Numbered from the stretch's first letter, positions 1-8,988 are shown. The stretch is DNA of 64,000 bases from Paenibacillus oryzisoli (GCF_001653565.1 NZ_LYPB01000046.1:1-64000); one strand, 5' to 3'. Numbers and translations are program-made. Notes: generated from the letters alone by a model not told the origin.

Positions 1-79
1 TAGCTACAAAGGTGGCCTGGCCCCTCCCTTGGTTGGACTTTCACCAACTAGATAATGCGTGCCTCTGGGCACGCCACAC
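1..79 (-). mobile_element. possible 5' end of a group II intron, running off the left edge
   Basis: On the minus strand, position 79 begins GTGTGGCGTGCC, which fits the GUGYG start of bacterial group II introns. Two hairpins follow: 57-74 (GCGTGCC/GGCACGC) and 32-48 (GTTGG/CCAAC). The sequence GGTGAAAGTCC and a purine-rich run come next, which resembles intron domain I as I remember it. The stretch just before position 79 is a hairpin followed by TTTATTTT, and class C introns insert after terminator hairpins. No reverse transcriptase is visible because the window ends. It could instead be the end of another mobile element or an unrelated structured RNA. Confidence 0.3.
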
Positions 80-82
80 AAA

Positions 83-123
83 ATAAACGGCTACGCCGTC
101 CTTTGAAGGACAGGAGCGTTTAT
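83..123 (-). terminator. hairpin with T-rich tail, possible intron target terminator
   Basis: ATAAACG (83-89) pairs with CGTTTAT (117-123), and smaller stems lie inside (ACGGC/GCCGT at 87-99, TCCTT/AAGGA at 99-110). Read on the minus strand it is followed by TTTATTTT and then the putative intron start at 79. It is a second hairpin after the terminator at 178-211, so it may be the target of the putative intron rather than a working terminator of the upstream gene. Confidence 0.35.
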
Positions 124-177
124 CTAGAAATTCAGCATAATTCAGTAAGTAAAACATATAAATTCTGATATTTTAAA

Positions 178-211
178 AAAATAGCTTGCCGATTTCTCGG
201 CAAGCTATTTT
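178..211 (-). terminator. rho-independent terminator
   Basis: A 15-bp perfect stem (left arm 178-192, loop 193-196, right arm 197-211) is followed on the minus strand by a T-rich run. It lies 10 bp after the stop codon of the binding-protein gene and ends that transcript. Confidence 0.85.
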
Positions 212-220
212 CTCATATGA

Positions 221-1030
221 TCAAGTCTCATGTTGCAAGTCGTGTTCCACTTCTTTTTTGATTTTATTCGGCATCATTTTGGGTTTGCTCGTGAACCACT
301 TCGTATACAGGTCTTCGTAAGTGCCATCTTTGGATACGGATTGAAGCGCCTCGTTAATTCTTCCGATGTACTTGTTCTTCTTTTTGGCAAGAATAGCAAG
401 ACTATCTTTGTTGAACGGCTCTCCAACTATTTTCACGGCCCCTTGCGCTGTGTTCTTCATAAAATCCTGGGCATTGCGTTCCTCCACGATAACGGCGTCT
501 GCTGTATGACTTTTTAACTCGGCATAGGCATCGGAGATTTTTGAAAAACCGTGGATTTTCGCCCCCTGAATTTCACTCGCATAGTAAAACCCTGGTGATC
601 CATTTTCGGTTGCTATCGCTTTGTCGACTAAGTCATCTTTCCCTTTGATAACCGAGTTCTCGGAAGCGGTCAGAATCACTAAGTTTGTTTGAAAATAAGG
701 ATCCGAATACTCAAGATCATTACTGCGTGCATCCGTAATTGTCTTCCCCGCAATCGCCAAATCAATAGCACCAGACTTCAATCCTTTATTCAATTCCCCC
801 ATTTCCATGGGAACTAACTCATATTTCAATTTCGACTTTTCGGCGATCGCTTGCCATAAATCCACCTCAAAGCCCTTCTTCTCGCCTCCATCAATAAACG
901 TATAGGGGCGGAAATTTTCCTCGATGCCGACTTTGACCGTTTTATTCTGCGTGCATCCTGAAGCGATCAGGGCGATTAATAGGGTGATCCAGAGGACAAT
1001 TCCTCGTTTACTTCTCCAGCCTTCATTCAT
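221..1030 (-). CDS. amino-acid-type ABC transporter substrate-binding lipoprotein (SBP_bac_3)
   Basis: About 269 residues. The N-terminal hydrophobic stretch ends in a lipobox (IASGC), so the mature protein should be lipid-anchored outside the membrane. The rest is a family-3 periplasmic binding fold of the GlnH/FliY type: an early PYTF segment, KGFEVDLWQAIA, a central DLAIAGKTIT segment with the common R-S-x-x-x-x-Y-S-D-P-Y-F pattern, and a C-terminal NEAL-DGTY-Y-KWF block. This fold binds amino acids or similar small polar molecules. The ATG at 1030 is preferred because AGGAGGGT sits 9-11 bp upstream; the in-frame ATG at 1039 is almost touching that Shine-Dalgarno. No permease or ATPase is next to it, and it has its own terminator, so it is an orphan within this window. 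The ligand cannot be named from sequence. Confidence 0.88.
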   Translation of the reverse strand: MNEGWRSKRGIVLWITLLIALIASGCTQNKTVKVGIEENFRPYTFIDGGEKKGFEVDLWQAIAEKSKLKYELVPMEMGELNKGLKSGAIDLAIAGKTITDARSNDLEYSDPYFQTNLVILTASENSVIKGKDDLVDKAIATENGSPGFYYASEIQGAKIHGFSKISDAYAELKSHTADAVIVEERNAQDFMKNTAQGAVKIVGEPFNKDSLAILAKKKNKYIGRINEALQSVSKDGTYEDLYTKWFTSKPKMMPNKIKKEVEHDLQHET

Positions 1031-1125
1031 TGCATCCATACCCTCCTCATTAGGTAAACATAGGTATTATTTGTAAATAGGCGGAGGGTTATACAGCTTC
1101 TTCACTCGGCTTTAGCGTTTTCAAA

Positions 1126-1173
1126 AAGAGGCCGATTGCTCGTACACGTTCATGTACATGCAATCAACCTCTT
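1126..1173 (-). terminator. rho-independent terminator after the beta-helix gene
   Basis: AAGAGG (1126-1131) pairs with CCTCTT (1168-1173), continued inward by GATTGC/GCAATC and TACA/TGTA with small mismatches. On the minus strand the hairpin is followed by TTTTTGAAAA. It lies 39 bp past the stop codon of the 1323-residue protein. Confidence 0.75.
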
Positions 1174-1211
1174 CTGCTTACTCATTCATTGTTGCCATGC
1201 ACTGAAACAGA

Positions 1212-4200
1212 TCAAGGACTGACCTGAACAAGCTCCAAGTCATCAAAATAAACTTCACCAGGCACGACATGTTTGTACATAAATATCGTCGCACTAGTAT
1301 TCGTGCTTCCTGTAGTGAACGTGTATTCTTTCCTTGTATAATCCACAGAATTCACATACACCTGACGTTGGTAGCTGCCGAAATTTCTAACGCCGAACTG
1401 CGCACTGCCCCCATCCACTATTTTGGCCCATGCTGAGATTGTATACGTTGTGTTTGGCGTTAGTCCCGTTACGATTTGCTCGATCCCCCCGTAAGCAGTT
1501 GCCAGTTTGGCTGCGTATGTCCCTGTGTGGGTGTTCGTATTCACAATGGCTGATTGGTTAAAATGCGATGGCCAACTCGTGAAATCCCCAGACTCAAATC
1601 CAGGGTTGTTCAGCAGATTAATTGCTGGAATTGCAGGCACAACCTCCACAACGCAAAGGGCCGTTTTGGTGCCATCAACAGTCGTCACGGTAACCGAAGC
1701 AGTTCCCACGCCAACAGCCGTTACGACGCCACTCGCATTCACAGTCGCCACTGTAGGATTGCTTGAGCTCCAGCTTACCGCTTTATTAGCAGCATTGGCA
1801 GGCGCAACAGTAGCCAACAATGTAGCTGCCGCGCCGATGTTGAGACTCAATCCAGTATGATCCAGTGAAACCCCGGTTACCGAAATGGGTGGCGGCGTAG
1901 TCGGCGTGCTATTCTGGACAAGTTCGAAATCGTCAAAATAGGCTTCGCCAGCAGCTGCACGTTTGTACATGAGAATGGTCGCGCTTGTGTTTGTGGCTCC
2001 TGTCGTAAACGTTATTTCATTCTTCGTATACGCCGTCGAATTAATATAGACCTGGCGTTTGTAACTGCCGAAATCCCTGACGCCGAACTCACCATTGATC
2101 CCCATGGACCATGCAGACAGTGTATACGTTGTATTTGGTGTAAGTCCGGTTACGATCTGCTCGATCCCGCCGTATGCGGTTGCCAACTTGGCAGCGTAAG
2201 TTCCTGTATGGGTGTTCGTATTTACAACGGCTGCCTGGTTAAAATTAGATGGCCAGTTACTGAAATCCCCTGCCTCAAAACCCGGGTTGTTCAGCAAGTT
2301 ACTCGCAGACACAACCTCTACGAAACAAACGGCCGTTTTGTTACCATCTACTGTGGTTACAGTAACAGAAGCTGTTCCCTCACCCACAGCCGTGATGATA
2401 CCAGCCGCATCCACCTGCGCTACGGCGGCATTGTTCGAGCTCCATGTCACCGCTTTATTGGCAGCATTAGAAGGAGATACGACTGCTGACAATGTGGATG
2501 TGCCGCCGACTTTCAGACTCAATGCCGATTTATTCAACGTGACGCCAGACACCGCGACAGGTATAGGCGGCGGTGGGGGCGGCGGTTCCGTTATACCGCT
2601 AGTTGCAATGTGGAAATAGTCAAAGTTCGCAGTAAGTCCAGTTCCACCACAGACAATGAGACCGATTTTGGGATCATCAAGACTAGTAATTACGGTGTTA
2701 CCTATCTGGGTATAAGCTACTCCGTCTACCGAATAATAGCCGGCATACTTATCTCCGTACTTAACAATGCGAAGATGGGATACCGTCGACCCGATCGTAT
2801 CGGGTACCTCCATATGCGTACGCACACCGCCAACCTTAACGTCAAACTGCAACTGATTGCCGCTGCCATACAACCGGGTCATCCGGATATAGGTATCGTC
2901 ATTTACATAGACGACCAGTCCGCCTTGCGACCATTGCGAATTCGGCTTGCCTTCAAGCTTCGTATCGATCGCCCAGTTTCCTTCAGGCGCACCTGTTAGA
3001 AGGATGTTCTTGGCATCGGCACTTCCGCCCGCGATGTCTCCGTTCTCACTGACAATTCTCATATAACCCGGGTTCGTGCTCAGCGACCATTTCGCTGGGT
3101 TCTCTCGGGTCCAGTGCCATTGTGAATGGAGTTCGGCCTCATTAAACTCATCATCAGAACCTTCCGTATAGACGGGATCAGGTTCAACAGGTCCGCCTGG
3201 CGATGCGCTATACTGGATTAATTCCAAGTCGTCGAAGTAAACGTCCCCGCCGCCACCGCTTTTATATAAATATATCGTAGCGCTTGTGTTGGTACTGCCC
3301 GTCGTAAACGTAAGCTCTTTCCTCGTATAACTGGTAGCGCTCATGTGCACATCTTTGGAGCTGCCACCATAATTTTTGACGCCAAATACGGCATCACCAC
3401 CGCCAACGCTCTTGCCATTTCCATACAATTTGTAGATCGTATTCGGATACAATCCACTGATAGTCTGCTCAACGCCCGCAGTATTCCCTGTCAGCTTAGC
3501 TGCATAAATGCCCGTCAGCGCATTGTTGCTCTCAATAGTAACCCCATTGTAATGGGTAGGCCAATTGGTGAAATCTCCTGTTTCAAATCCCGCATTCTTT
3601 AATAGATTCTCTTCAACTGGCGGCGGTGGGAGCGGAGGAAGATTGTTAGGATCCAGTCCTGGACCTTGGTAAGCGCCAATGTTCGGCACTTGCACGGCCG
3701 ACACCGGGTTGCCGAAGTAGTCCTTGCCTCCATTGTTCGACATCAATTTGCCCGCTCCAATAGCCGGGGATGTAGAAAGAAGCTGGTATCCGACAACCGT
3801 ATCTTTCCCTATACCTCCCGAACCCGGAGAGGCAAGCAGCGGATCCGTGATAATCTTATTCGCATCCGCCGGTTCGCTGGCTGGATGATTGCCATAGAAC
3901 AGGTTGTGATCAAACACATTATTCGTGCTCCCAGCGAAATTGTAACCGCCCGTTCCGAGATTCGTGATGATATTGTTGGTGAAGTACGTATTCTTGGCAT
4001 ACCCGCCCCAGTTTAAATAATCCACCACTTTCGCGTTCGAATATCTAGGTAGATATACCGTGTTGTTATAGATATGGGTAGTATCCGGGGTTCCGCTAAA
4101 ATTGAATACGGCACCGCTGTCATTCTGGCTAATATTATAGCGGATTGTCGTGTTGGTATTGGCGTTGCTCGCAACCGTACCATCATTGACAACCAAGAAG

Positions 4201-5183
4201 GCACCGCCTGCATTGTTATGGCTGTAGTTATATTGAATAATGGTTCCGTCGCTCTTATAATCCGCATCATAAGCCATAGCGTCTCCGCCCGGCGCTGTAT
4301 TGTAGACCTCATTATTCTGAATCAACGCATCCTTAGCTGAGAATACCCACAGCGGAACATGATAGCCGCTGGCTCTTACATGCGTGTCATGCACGATGTT
4401 GTTTTCGATCAGCGCATTGGTCGTATCCAAGATGAACGCGCCATCAGCGCCAACATCGTAAATGACGTTGTTGGTCACTTTGGAGTCAGCCGAATATTTC
4501 TTCTGCGCCCCGTAAATGTAAATGCCCACGCTGTCTACGGAATAAATCTTGCTGTTATTCACCACAACATCGGATACGTGATAATCCCAATTCGTTCCCC
4601 AGACGATAATACCGCCATTATGGGCGTAATCGGTTGCCGTATCTCCCTTCACATTGTGGATCTCCAAATTTTCAAAAAGAAAATGCTTAAACACTCTAGG
4701 ATTGCTATAGCCACCACTGGTGCCGTCCACATGGATTCCTCTGCGTACTGCCTTCGTTGCCGCATCATTGGTGATTTCCAGATTTCGGACTTCCCACTGC
4801 TCCTGATTGTTGAAATAGACAGCTGCTGCTGCGCCAGCCCCGGCGATCAATGGCTTGCGGCCGGTACCATACATGTCGATCGAAATGGGATTCCCCTCTG
4901 TCCCTGAGCCTTGGGGAGAAAGCGTACCTGTCCATACACCGTCTGCTTTGAACATAATAGTGTCGCCAGGCTGGAAGACGGTACTGTTAACTTTACTCAG
5001 CGATTGCCAAGCTGATCCAGAAGCCGTTCCAGCATTCGCATCATTGCCGTCTATCGCATCCACATAATAAACGGAGCCTGATGCATAAACCGTTGCTGGT
5101 GCGGCTACTGGTACGAATCCTGCTACCAAGATAATGATTCCCAGAATCAAACCTACAAGCCTGAATCTTTTCGTTTTCTTCAT
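1212..5183 (-). CDS. secreted multidomain beta-helix protein with CBM and Ig-like modules
   Basis: 1323 residues. Residues 1-35 form a Sec signal peptide (KKTKRFR, hydrophobic core, likely cleavage after TVYA). Residues 38-510 are a right-handed parallel beta-helix rich in NN-x-I-x-x-N rungs, as in polysaccharide lyases and related enzymes. Then follow a proline linker, a carbohydrate-binding module of the CBM4/9 type (525-660, starting LLKNAGFETGDF), a concanavalin-like/DUF1349 domain (675-865), a second proline linker, a Big_2 Ig-like domain (876-958), CBM (961-1093), Big_2 (1099-1183) and CBM (1188-1321). No SLH or LPXTG anchor is present, so it is probably released or held on a polysaccharide. 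The start has AAGGAGGATATGTA before the ATG. A foldase gene lies 130 bp upstream on the same strand. The catalytic activity, probably lyase or hydrolase on plant or microbial glycan, is inferred from architecture only. Confidence 0.88.
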   Translation of the reverse strand: MKKTKRFRLVGLILGIIILVAGFVPVAAPATVYASGSVYYVDAIDGNDANAGTASGSAWQSLSKVNSTVFQPGDTIMFKADGVWTGTLSPQGSGTEGNPISIDMYGTGRKPLIAGAGAAAAVYFNNQEQWEVRNLEITNDAATKAVRRGIHVDGTSGGYSNPRVFKHFLFENLEIHNVKGDTATDYAHNGGIIVWGTNWDYHVSDVVVNNSKIYSVDSVGIYIYGAQKKYSADSKVTNNVIYDVGADGAFILDTTNALIENNIVHDTHVRASGYHVPLWVFSAKDALIQNNEVYNTAPGGDAMAYDADYKSDGTIIQYNYSHNNAGGAFLVVNDGTVASNANTNTTIRYNISQNDSGAVFNFSGTPDTTHIYNNTVYLPRYSNAKVVDYLNWGGYAKNTYFTNNIITNLGTGGYNFAGSTNNVFDHNLFYGNHPASEPADANKIITDPLLASPGSGGIGKDTVVGYQLLSTSPAIGAGKLMSNNGGKDYFGNPVSAVQVPNIGAYQGPGLDPNNLPPLPPPPVEENLLKNAGFETGDFTNWPTHYNGVTIESNNALTGIYAAKLTGNTAGVEQTISGLYPNTIYKLYGNGKSVGGGDAVFGVKNYGGSSKDVHMSATSYTRKELTFTTGSTNTSATIYLYKSGGGGDVYFDDLELIQYSASPGGPVEPDPVYTEGSDDEFNEAELHSQWHWTRENPAKWSLSTNPGYMRIVSENGDIAGGSADAKNILLTGAPEGNWAIDTKLEGKPNSQWSQGGLVVYVNDDTYIRMTRLYGSGNQLQFDVKVGGVRTHMEVPDTIGSTVSHLRIVKYGDKYAGYYSVDGVAYTQIGNTVITSLDDPKIGLIVCGGTGLTANFDYFHIATSGITEPPPPPPPIPVAVSGVTLNKSALSLKVGGTSTLSAVVSPSNAANKAVTWSSNNAAVAQVDAAGIITAVGEGTASVTVTTVDGNKTAVCFVEVVSASNLLNNPGFEAGDFSNWPSNFNQAAVVNTNTHTGTYAAKLATAYGGIEQIVTGLTPNTTYTLSAWSMGINGEFGVRDFGSYKRQVYINSTAYTKNEITFTTGATNTSATILMYKRAAAGEAYFDDFELVQNSTPTTPPPISVTGVSLDHTGLSLNIGAAATLLATVAPANAANKAVSWSSSNPTVATVNASGVVTAVGVGTASVTVTTVDGTKTALCVVEVVPAIPAINLLNNPGFESGDFTSWPSHFNQSAIVNTNTHTGTYAAKLATAYGGIEQIVTGLTPNTTYTISAWAKIVDGGSAQFGVRNFGSYQRQVYVNSVDYTRKEYTFTTGSTNTSATIFMYKHVVPGEVYFDDLELVQVSP

Positions 5184-5279
5184 TACATATCCTCCTTATC
5201 ATTGATTTAACCAAACTAATCGCATGAGAATAGTACGGTTAATATTTATCTTAAAAAACGGCCACTTCCCTCGAGTTCA

Positions 5280-5293
5280 AGTAACCGCTTCCA
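5280..5293 (-). promoter_or_regulatory. cre-like site (one mismatch)
   Basis: On the minus strand TGGAAGCGGTTACT matches the CcpA cre consensus TGWAARCGNWNNCW except for G at position 3. It lies about 100 bp before the start of the beta-helix gene, between it and the foldase gene. Catabolite control of a secreted glycan enzyme would make sense, but the match is not perfect. Confidence 0.35.
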
Positions 5294-5312
5294 AGAATGA
5301 TGTGAAAATCGT

Positions 5313-6407
5313 TCAATCCATGTGAATCTTTTTATAGGCGCTCGCATCGATCTTCACTTTCGCTTCTCGCATGCATGTATCCAAATAGTCACCATAGACG
5401 GTGTCCACATAACTCCTCCACACATTTCGTCTGCTCTCTTCATAACTTTGATAGCCGCCAATTTCCCTATCCACCACCTTAACAAGGACGTATTCTCCCT
5501 GCATAGTCTCATCGAAAACAGAGCTCACCTGATTGATACTCATGTGATGAGTAAGTACGGAATAGAGAATGGCTTGAGACTTGAAATAGGTGCCGGCCGT
5601 ATCCTTATTCAAATTCTCCTCGGTAAAGCGAACCACGAACGGATCCTTCTCATCTTGCAGGTTGCTAATGACGCTCCCCATCTCTTCCCCTTGATCCAAA
5701 AGGAGTTTTATGTCTTCCATCCGTTTCTGGATGGCTTGCTTCTTTGAATCGTTCACGTTTCCTTGTTCATCTTCCCTATACGAAACGGAGACTTTTTGAA
5801 ATCTGATCCTGTCCTCTACGGTAAACAACGTATCCTTGAGAAGCTCGTAATGCCGCTTTAGATCCTCTTCCGTCACGTTCAACTCATTCTCGGATAGCCT
5901 CTCCTTCAATTGCATCCGCAGTTTGCTTATGTAATCGTTCATAAACGTGCTCTCATCCAATTGGACAGGCCCGTAAATGGGTTCACGAGCTTGCACGGCG
6001 GCCAGCCTTCGCTTATTCTCCCTATCCATCTTATGGAGCAAATCCTCATAAGAGGTCCCTTGGATCAGACCCTGCCGCTCGGCAAGTTCCAGTTCAATCT
6101 TAAGCCTAGTAATTTCATCTAGGGCTCTCTTCTTTGCTGTCTCTTCTGGATTCTCGCCCTGGTACTCCATCTTCCAGAAATTTCTACCATAGGCCACACC
6201 TTTTGACCGATAGAAATAGTCGATAACCGGTGTTCTTTGTTTCTCCAACTCACGCTTGAATTCTTGCATGGTGATCACGCTGCCATTCACCGTCGCAATT
6301 GAAGTCTGACTCGAATCAGCACCCACTGAAGCATACAAGACGACGGCTCCGACAATCGTGAGAACTAGAACCGTCACTACAACGATTATCCTCTTCGTAA
6401 ACTTCAC
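5313..6407 (-). CDS. membrane-anchored SurA/PrsA-like peptidyl-prolyl isomerase or foldase
   Basis: About 364 residues. An N-terminal membrane segment (IIVVVTVLVLTIVGAVVLYA) leaves the rest outside the cell. It is followed by a SurA_N-like helical segment (IATVNGSVITMQEFKRELE), charged helices (about 90-200) and a C-terminal part with parvulin-like spacing, although no clear rotamase motif stands out. Such proteins help secreted proteins fold after Sec export. It lies directly upstream of the 1323-residue secreted beta-helix gene, which suggests that protein is its client (inference). GTG at 6407 is preferred: AGTAGGGG is 8 bp upstream, while the in-frame GTG at 6416 overlaps the Shine-Dalgarno. 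Its promoter carries the duplicated ATCTTAA sites shared with the binding-protein gene at 7241-8938. Confidence 0.72.
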   Translation of the reverse strand: MKFTKRIIVVVTVLVLTIVGAVVLYASVGADSSQTSIATVNGSVITMQEFKRELEKQRTPVIDYFYRSKGVAYGRNFWKMEYQGENPEETAKKRALDEITRLKIELELAERQGLIQGTSYEDLLHKMDRENKRRLAAVQAREPIYGPVQLDESTFMNDYISKLRMQLKERLSENELNVTEEDLKRHYELLKDTLFTVEDRIRFQKVSVSYREDEQGNVNDSKKQAIQKRMEDIKLLLDQGEEMGSVISNLQDEKDPFVVRFTEENLNKDTAGTYFKSQAILYSVLTHHMSINQVSSVFDETMQGEYVLVKVVDREIGGYQSYEESRRNVWRSYVDTVYGDYLDTCMREAKVKIDASAYKKIHMD

Positions 6408-6430
6408 TAGGATCACCCCTACTTCATCTT

Positions 6431-6493
6431 ATTACAGCGCTTACATGTGAGATAGAGATAAAGTTTTAAGATGACCTAGGAATTTGTTAAGAT
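6431..6493 (-). promoter_or_regulatory. promoter element A1: two ATCTTAA sites, cre-like site, -10
   Basis: Read on the minus strand: ATCTTAACAA (6484-6493), then 21 bp later ATCTTAAAAC (6463-6472), then a cre-like TGTAAGCGCTGTAA (6432-6445, one mismatch to consensus), with TGTAAT (6431-6436) as the likely -10. Order and spacing are identical to the element at 8989-9051. Tandem sites about 21 bp apart are typical of AraC-type DNA-binding domains, and the neighbouring YesN-like response regulator is the obvious candidate (inference). Confidence 0.65.
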
Positions 6494-6593
6494 TTCCACA
6501 TAATGAACGTTGCCCCCATTTGGAGATTAACTGGATTTCCTACATCTATTTCTACTTCTGATACTACTTTTACCTCTACCTTCTGAGCACAAA

Positions 6594-7030
6594 CTCTCCA
6601 CCGCCACGAACAAATTAGATGGATTTTATGTTATTATTTCTGCTGATTTCCGCCCATTTGAAGCAATAGATGGATTTTCTACAGCTAATTCCCTCTACAA
6701 GCCACCAATACGATAATCTATCTTATATTAGATGTACTTTTTCCATTTAATTACTAAATCCCCGTCAAAACGGCTAGATTAGCTGCATTTTTTACATCTA
6801 TTTGAAAGCTATCTACTCAATTGAGCACTACTCCTGCTCCTGCTACCACTTTTACTTCTACCTCTACCTCTACCTCTACCTCTACCTCTACCTCTACCTC
6901 TACCTCTACCTCTTCATTCTAAGCACAAACCTTCCTCCACCACCCCAAACAAATTAAATGGATTTTATGTTGTTTTTTCTGCTGATTTCCGCCCTTTTGG
7001 AGCAATAGATGGATTTACGAGTCAATTTCA
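6594..7030. repeat. two copies of a dispersed intergenic repeat (agatggatttt... type)
   Basis: The 820-bp gap between the foldase and binding-protein genes has no credible gene. It holds two related copies: one from about 6600 (caaattagatggattttatg, then ctgctgatttccgccc, caatagatggattttctac) and a second from about 6945. Between them are a variant tail (ttacatctatttgaaagcta) and a hexamer tract. The same element with the same tail order recurs at 56640-56860, and its core is related to the repeats at 19445-19640 and 32400-33000. Confidence 0.75.
6853..6913. repeat. hexanucleotide microsatellite (CTACCT)n
   Basis: About ten near-perfect copies of CTACCT lie inside the intergenic repeat. A related tract of CTACTT units occurs at 56861-56939 after the same flanking sequence (gaaagctaNctactcaa). 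No ribosome binding site or credible protein is associated with it. Confidence 0.9.
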
Positions 7031-7205
7031 GAATTTGAAACCTTTGACACATAAGGACTTTTTGGGTTAAAAATATTATCACCTCCCCAATAGCTAACTT
7101 CAGGGTTTCATAAACAAATGATTAGCCAGCAAAAAGATGCTAAAATTATCGATTCTAGTGGATAACTTTATCTGTTGAATAATGAAATTAGCTTAAGCGG
7201 GCGCC

Positions 7206-7231
7206 AAAAAGCCCGCTGATTACCAGCGGGC
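7206..7231 (-). terminator. rho-independent terminator after the sugar-binding lipoprotein
   Basis: GCCCGCTG (7211-7218) pairs with CAGCGGGC (7224-7231), and on the minus strand TTTTTGG follows directly. It lies 10 bp beyond the stop codon at 7241. Confidence 0.88.
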
Positions 7232-7240
7232 CCCATTCAA

Positions 7241-8938
7241 CTATTTCTTCATTTTTGAATACCAATCATTAACTTCCTTGGTCATATCATCGCCGCCTAG
7301 GCTCTTCCACTCTTTCACGAAATTATCGAATTCCGTAACAGGTTTCTTGCCATAAATAATATTGATAAATGTATCCCCCTCCAGTTTGACGAGAATACCA
7401 CCCTTGGATTGCATCGCAGGCGTATTCGCACCTGTATACGCTTGAGGAATATAGATGCCGGCTTTCCAGCCATCATCGACAATCTCAGCAGCCTTCAGGC
7501 CATCCTGACCGCTAACTGCAATTTTCTTCTCACTCGGCGTGACTGGCGCTTTCCCTCTGCTTACGTCTGCTCTTAATTTCATCCCGATAAATGGATCCTT
7601 CGGTTCGATTAGCAAATATTTAGCTGGGCTTACTTTGCCTCCCGGAATATCTGCTTCGGTCACAGAGTAAGTGCCATCCGCTTTGATTGTATAATCGTAA
7701 TCCTTCGCCCACCCATTCACAAACTCGCTGCCCTCTTCAGGGTTTACAGCACCAAAGATCCGATTCAAGTATAGGAATAGCGCATCAACATGTTCGAAAT
7801 CCTTTTTAACTAATAAGCCGCCTCTTAAGTAAGTCGTGTCACGGGCTTCAATTTTGCCATTCAGCGTTGGCAGCGGATACGGCTTCATGATGGATCCCGC
7901 CACGTTCTTCTGCATGTCCGTGTTCGGCCAGCCTGACATCCACGAAGGAGCCACGACGATACCTACGCGACCTTGAGCAATCAATTCCGCTAATTTATTC
8001 TCGTCATGAAGGCCCGCTTCTTTGGAAAGATAGCCTTTATTGTACCAGTCCCTAAGTTTCGCCAAACCATCTTTCATCGCTGGAAACGTCGATCCGTGGA
8101 CCAATTTCCCATCCTTCACCAACCATTGATAAGGTACCGTGCCTAAAGCCCCGAACACCCAAGAAGTCTCTCCAAGCCAGCTAGTGAAGGGATTAGGAGA
8201 TGAACCACCAGAACCTAGGCTTGCTCCAAGCGGAATCACATTGTCAGATCCGCCAGGCTTTTTGTCCAAGAATGCTTGCATGACAGCTTCCAGCTCTTCA
8301 AATGTCTTAGGAGCCTTCATTCCAAGTTTATCTAACCAATCCTGTCTAACCCACATGACCGGGTTGTCATTCCCAGCAGTAGCAAAGTTCGGAATGGCCA
8401 TTTTCTTACCGCCGTATGTGACTTGGCTCCAATTCAATGGATTCGAGTTGTAGATTTGTTTCATCTTGGGAGAAGCATACTTCTCAAAATCTGCTGTGAT
8501 ATCTCGATACTTGCCCGATTGAATCAATTCGTCCAACAAAGTCATATCCTGCGTAGTCAGCACATCAGGCAATGATTCATTGGCTGTCAGCATCAATCTC
8601 AACTTCGTATTGAATTGTTCGCCAGGTACTTGCCACAGAACTTTCAGATCCACACCTAATTGATCGTGTGCCCACTTGGTATGCACATTGTTCTCCATGG
8701 TCTCACCGTTCTTGAACTTCATGGTGGCGTCAGTGGCTTTGACCGTCGTAATCGTTACCGGTGTTTCAAACTTGTATGTTCCCTTTTGGATGGCGTCGGC
8801 AGAAGCGCCCTTCTGCGCTGCAGACGTTGGTGAATTTTCCGCTCCCTTTTCACCGGAGTTGGCGCTTTGCGAACAAGCGGTAACAAGAGAGAACACCATC
8901 ATCCCTGCAAGAGCAAGTAGATATCGTTTTTTACTCAT
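7241..8938 (-). CDS. sugar ABC transporter substrate-binding lipoprotein (LplA/YtcQ type)
   Basis: 565 residues. The signal sequence ends in a lipobox (VTAC), followed by a Ser/Gly/Ala linker and then an extracellular solute-binding family 1 fold of the large class (about 520-570 residues) that works with LplB/LplC permeases on oligosaccharides. ATG at 8938 has GGGAGG about 12 bp upstream. The cognate permeases are probably 12522-14378, on the other strand beyond the HK/RR pair. The promoter region holds element A2 (8989-9051), which is identical in layout to that of the foldase gene. No terminator is seen between the RR gene and this one, so it may also be reached by read-through. The substrate is not deducible; the neighbouring beta-helix protein suggests a plant or microbial polysaccharide fragment. 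Confidence 0.9.
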   Translation of the reverse strand: MSKKRYLLALAGMMVFSLVTACSQSANSGEKGAENSPTSAAQKGASADAIQKGTYKFETPVTITTVKATDATMKFKNGETMENNVHTKWAHDQLGVDLKVLWQVPGEQFNTKLRLMLTANESLPDVLTTQDMTLLDELIQSGKYRDITADFEKYASPKMKQIYNSNPLNWSQVTYGGKKMAIPNFATAGNDNPVMWVRQDWLDKLGMKAPKTFEELEAVMQAFLDKKPGGSDNVIPLGASLGSGGSSPNPFTSWLGETSWVFGALGTVPYQWLVKDGKLVHGSTFPAMKDGLAKLRDWYNKGYLSKEAGLHDENKLAELIAQGRVGIVVAPSWMSGWPNTDMQKNVAGSIMKPYPLPTLNGKIEARDTTYLRGGLLVKKDFEHVDALFLYLNRIFGAVNPEEGSEFVNGWAKDYDYTIKADGTYSVTEADIPGGKVSPAKYLLIEPKDPFIGMKLRADVSRGKAPVTPSEKKIAVSGQDGLKAAEIVDDGWKAGIYIPQAYTGANTPAMQSKGGILVKLEGDTFINIIYGKKPVTEFDNFVKEWKSLGGDDMTKEVNDWYSKMKK

Positions 8939-8988
8939 TTTCTATCAAGATCCTCCCTTTAAGCTGTATTACGTTGCACCTTTATATT

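Noticed and set aside
4359-4907. 182-codon open frame on the plus strand inside the beta-helix gene
   Set aside because: Antisense to a strongly supported coding region with clear beta-helix rungs; no start signal or known domain.
6432-6445. Full cre site in element A1
   Set aside because: One base differs from TGWAARCGNWNNCW (A at position 13). It is kept only as a cre-like part of the promoter element.
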